Positions 15,853 through 15,978 of a stretch of 15,978 nt of DNA are shown piece by piece. The notes under the pieces are model-generated. The model was given only the letters and a program-made list of their open reading frames with translations, was not told the DNA's origin and did not search any database. The DNA comes from an uncultured Lachnospiraceae bacterium. GTDB taxonomy: Bacteria; Bacillota; Clostridia; Lachnospirales; Lachnospiraceae. The DNA lies in the NCBI GenBank assembly GCA_910589105.1, contig CAJUST010000036.1:1-15978 (forward strand), in the 5' to 3' direction. How positions within the stretch are numbered: position 1 is the stretch's first letter; each line of letters starts with the position of its first letter. A program made the position numbers and the translations under genes.

Positions 15853-15978
15853 ATTACAAAAAAGGAGAGCCCACATTATCAGTAAAAACAAAAGTTAATA
15901 GTTAGTCTTTTTGCAGCTTGGAATAAATTGATTTTATTCATAGTGACAAATTCCTTTCTTTATTGAATTGATTTTCCT
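15853..15978. other. AT-rich intergenic end with no convincing gene
   Basis: This stretch holds AAAGGAGA at 15861-15868 without an ATG, GTG or TTG at a proper distance on the + strand. On the - strand an ATG at 15941-15939 follows AAAGGAA at a spacing of 9, but the frame closes after 20 codons at 15879. Neither is supported as a gene. No tRNA or riboswitch is recognised. Confidence 0.4.

Noticed and set aside
1..15978. CRISPR array, insertion sequence, tRNA or rRNA
   Set aside because: No regularly spaced direct repeats, transposase, terminal inverted repeats or RNA gene pattern were seen.

Overview
The window looks like chromosomal DNA of a Gram-positive anaerobe of the Clostridia, most likely Lachnospiraceae. 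This is inferred from strong AGGAGG-type ribosome binding sites, the gene types (EpsG-like polymerase, DUF4422 protein, helicase with helicase-associated repeats, GT2/pyruvyltransferase fusion) and codon use; no rRNA or other species marker is present. All thirteen genes lie on the + strand with short gaps or stop/start overlaps.

Layout: (1) 69-2408, a superfamily 2 helicase with five helicase-associated repeats. (2) 2484-15781, a surface or exopolysaccharide assembly operon. In order it encodes a priming phosphoglycosyl transferase, a DUF4422 protein, two acyltransferase-3 membrane O-acyltransferases, a GlfT2-like GT2 glycosyltransferase, an EpsG/Wzy-like polymerase, a GT4, a GT2, a GT2-pyruvyltransferase fusion, a Wzx flippase, a membrane-anchored NodB-fold (polysaccharide deacetylase-like) protein and a radical SAM protein. 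(3) 15782-15978, no convincing gene; it holds a 12-bp perfect palindrome and a long terminator-like hairpin.

How the genes fit together: the priming enzyme loads a sugar phosphate on undecaprenyl phosphate, the glycosyltransferases extend it, the fusion adds a sugar and probably a pyruvate ketal, the acyltransferases and the deacetylase-like protein adjust acyl groups, Wzx flips the unit and the EpsG-like protein polymerises it. Nucleotide-sugar synthesis and chain-length/kinase genes are not in the window.

The most striking signal is three long uninterrupted G runs: G9 at 4585-4593, G10 at 5645-5654 and G9 at 14024-14032. They lie in the middle of exactly the three genes predicted to change acyl decoration, while the backbone, export and polymerase genes have none of this length. 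All three are in frame here, and a one-base gain or loss in any of them leads to a premature stop. I propose a phase-variable decoration system in which slipped-strand changes could give up to eight on/off combinations of the polymer. A second signal is an AT-rich block (about 6949-10213: polymerase, GT4, GT2) between higher-GC flanks, which suggests a swapped serotype cassette.
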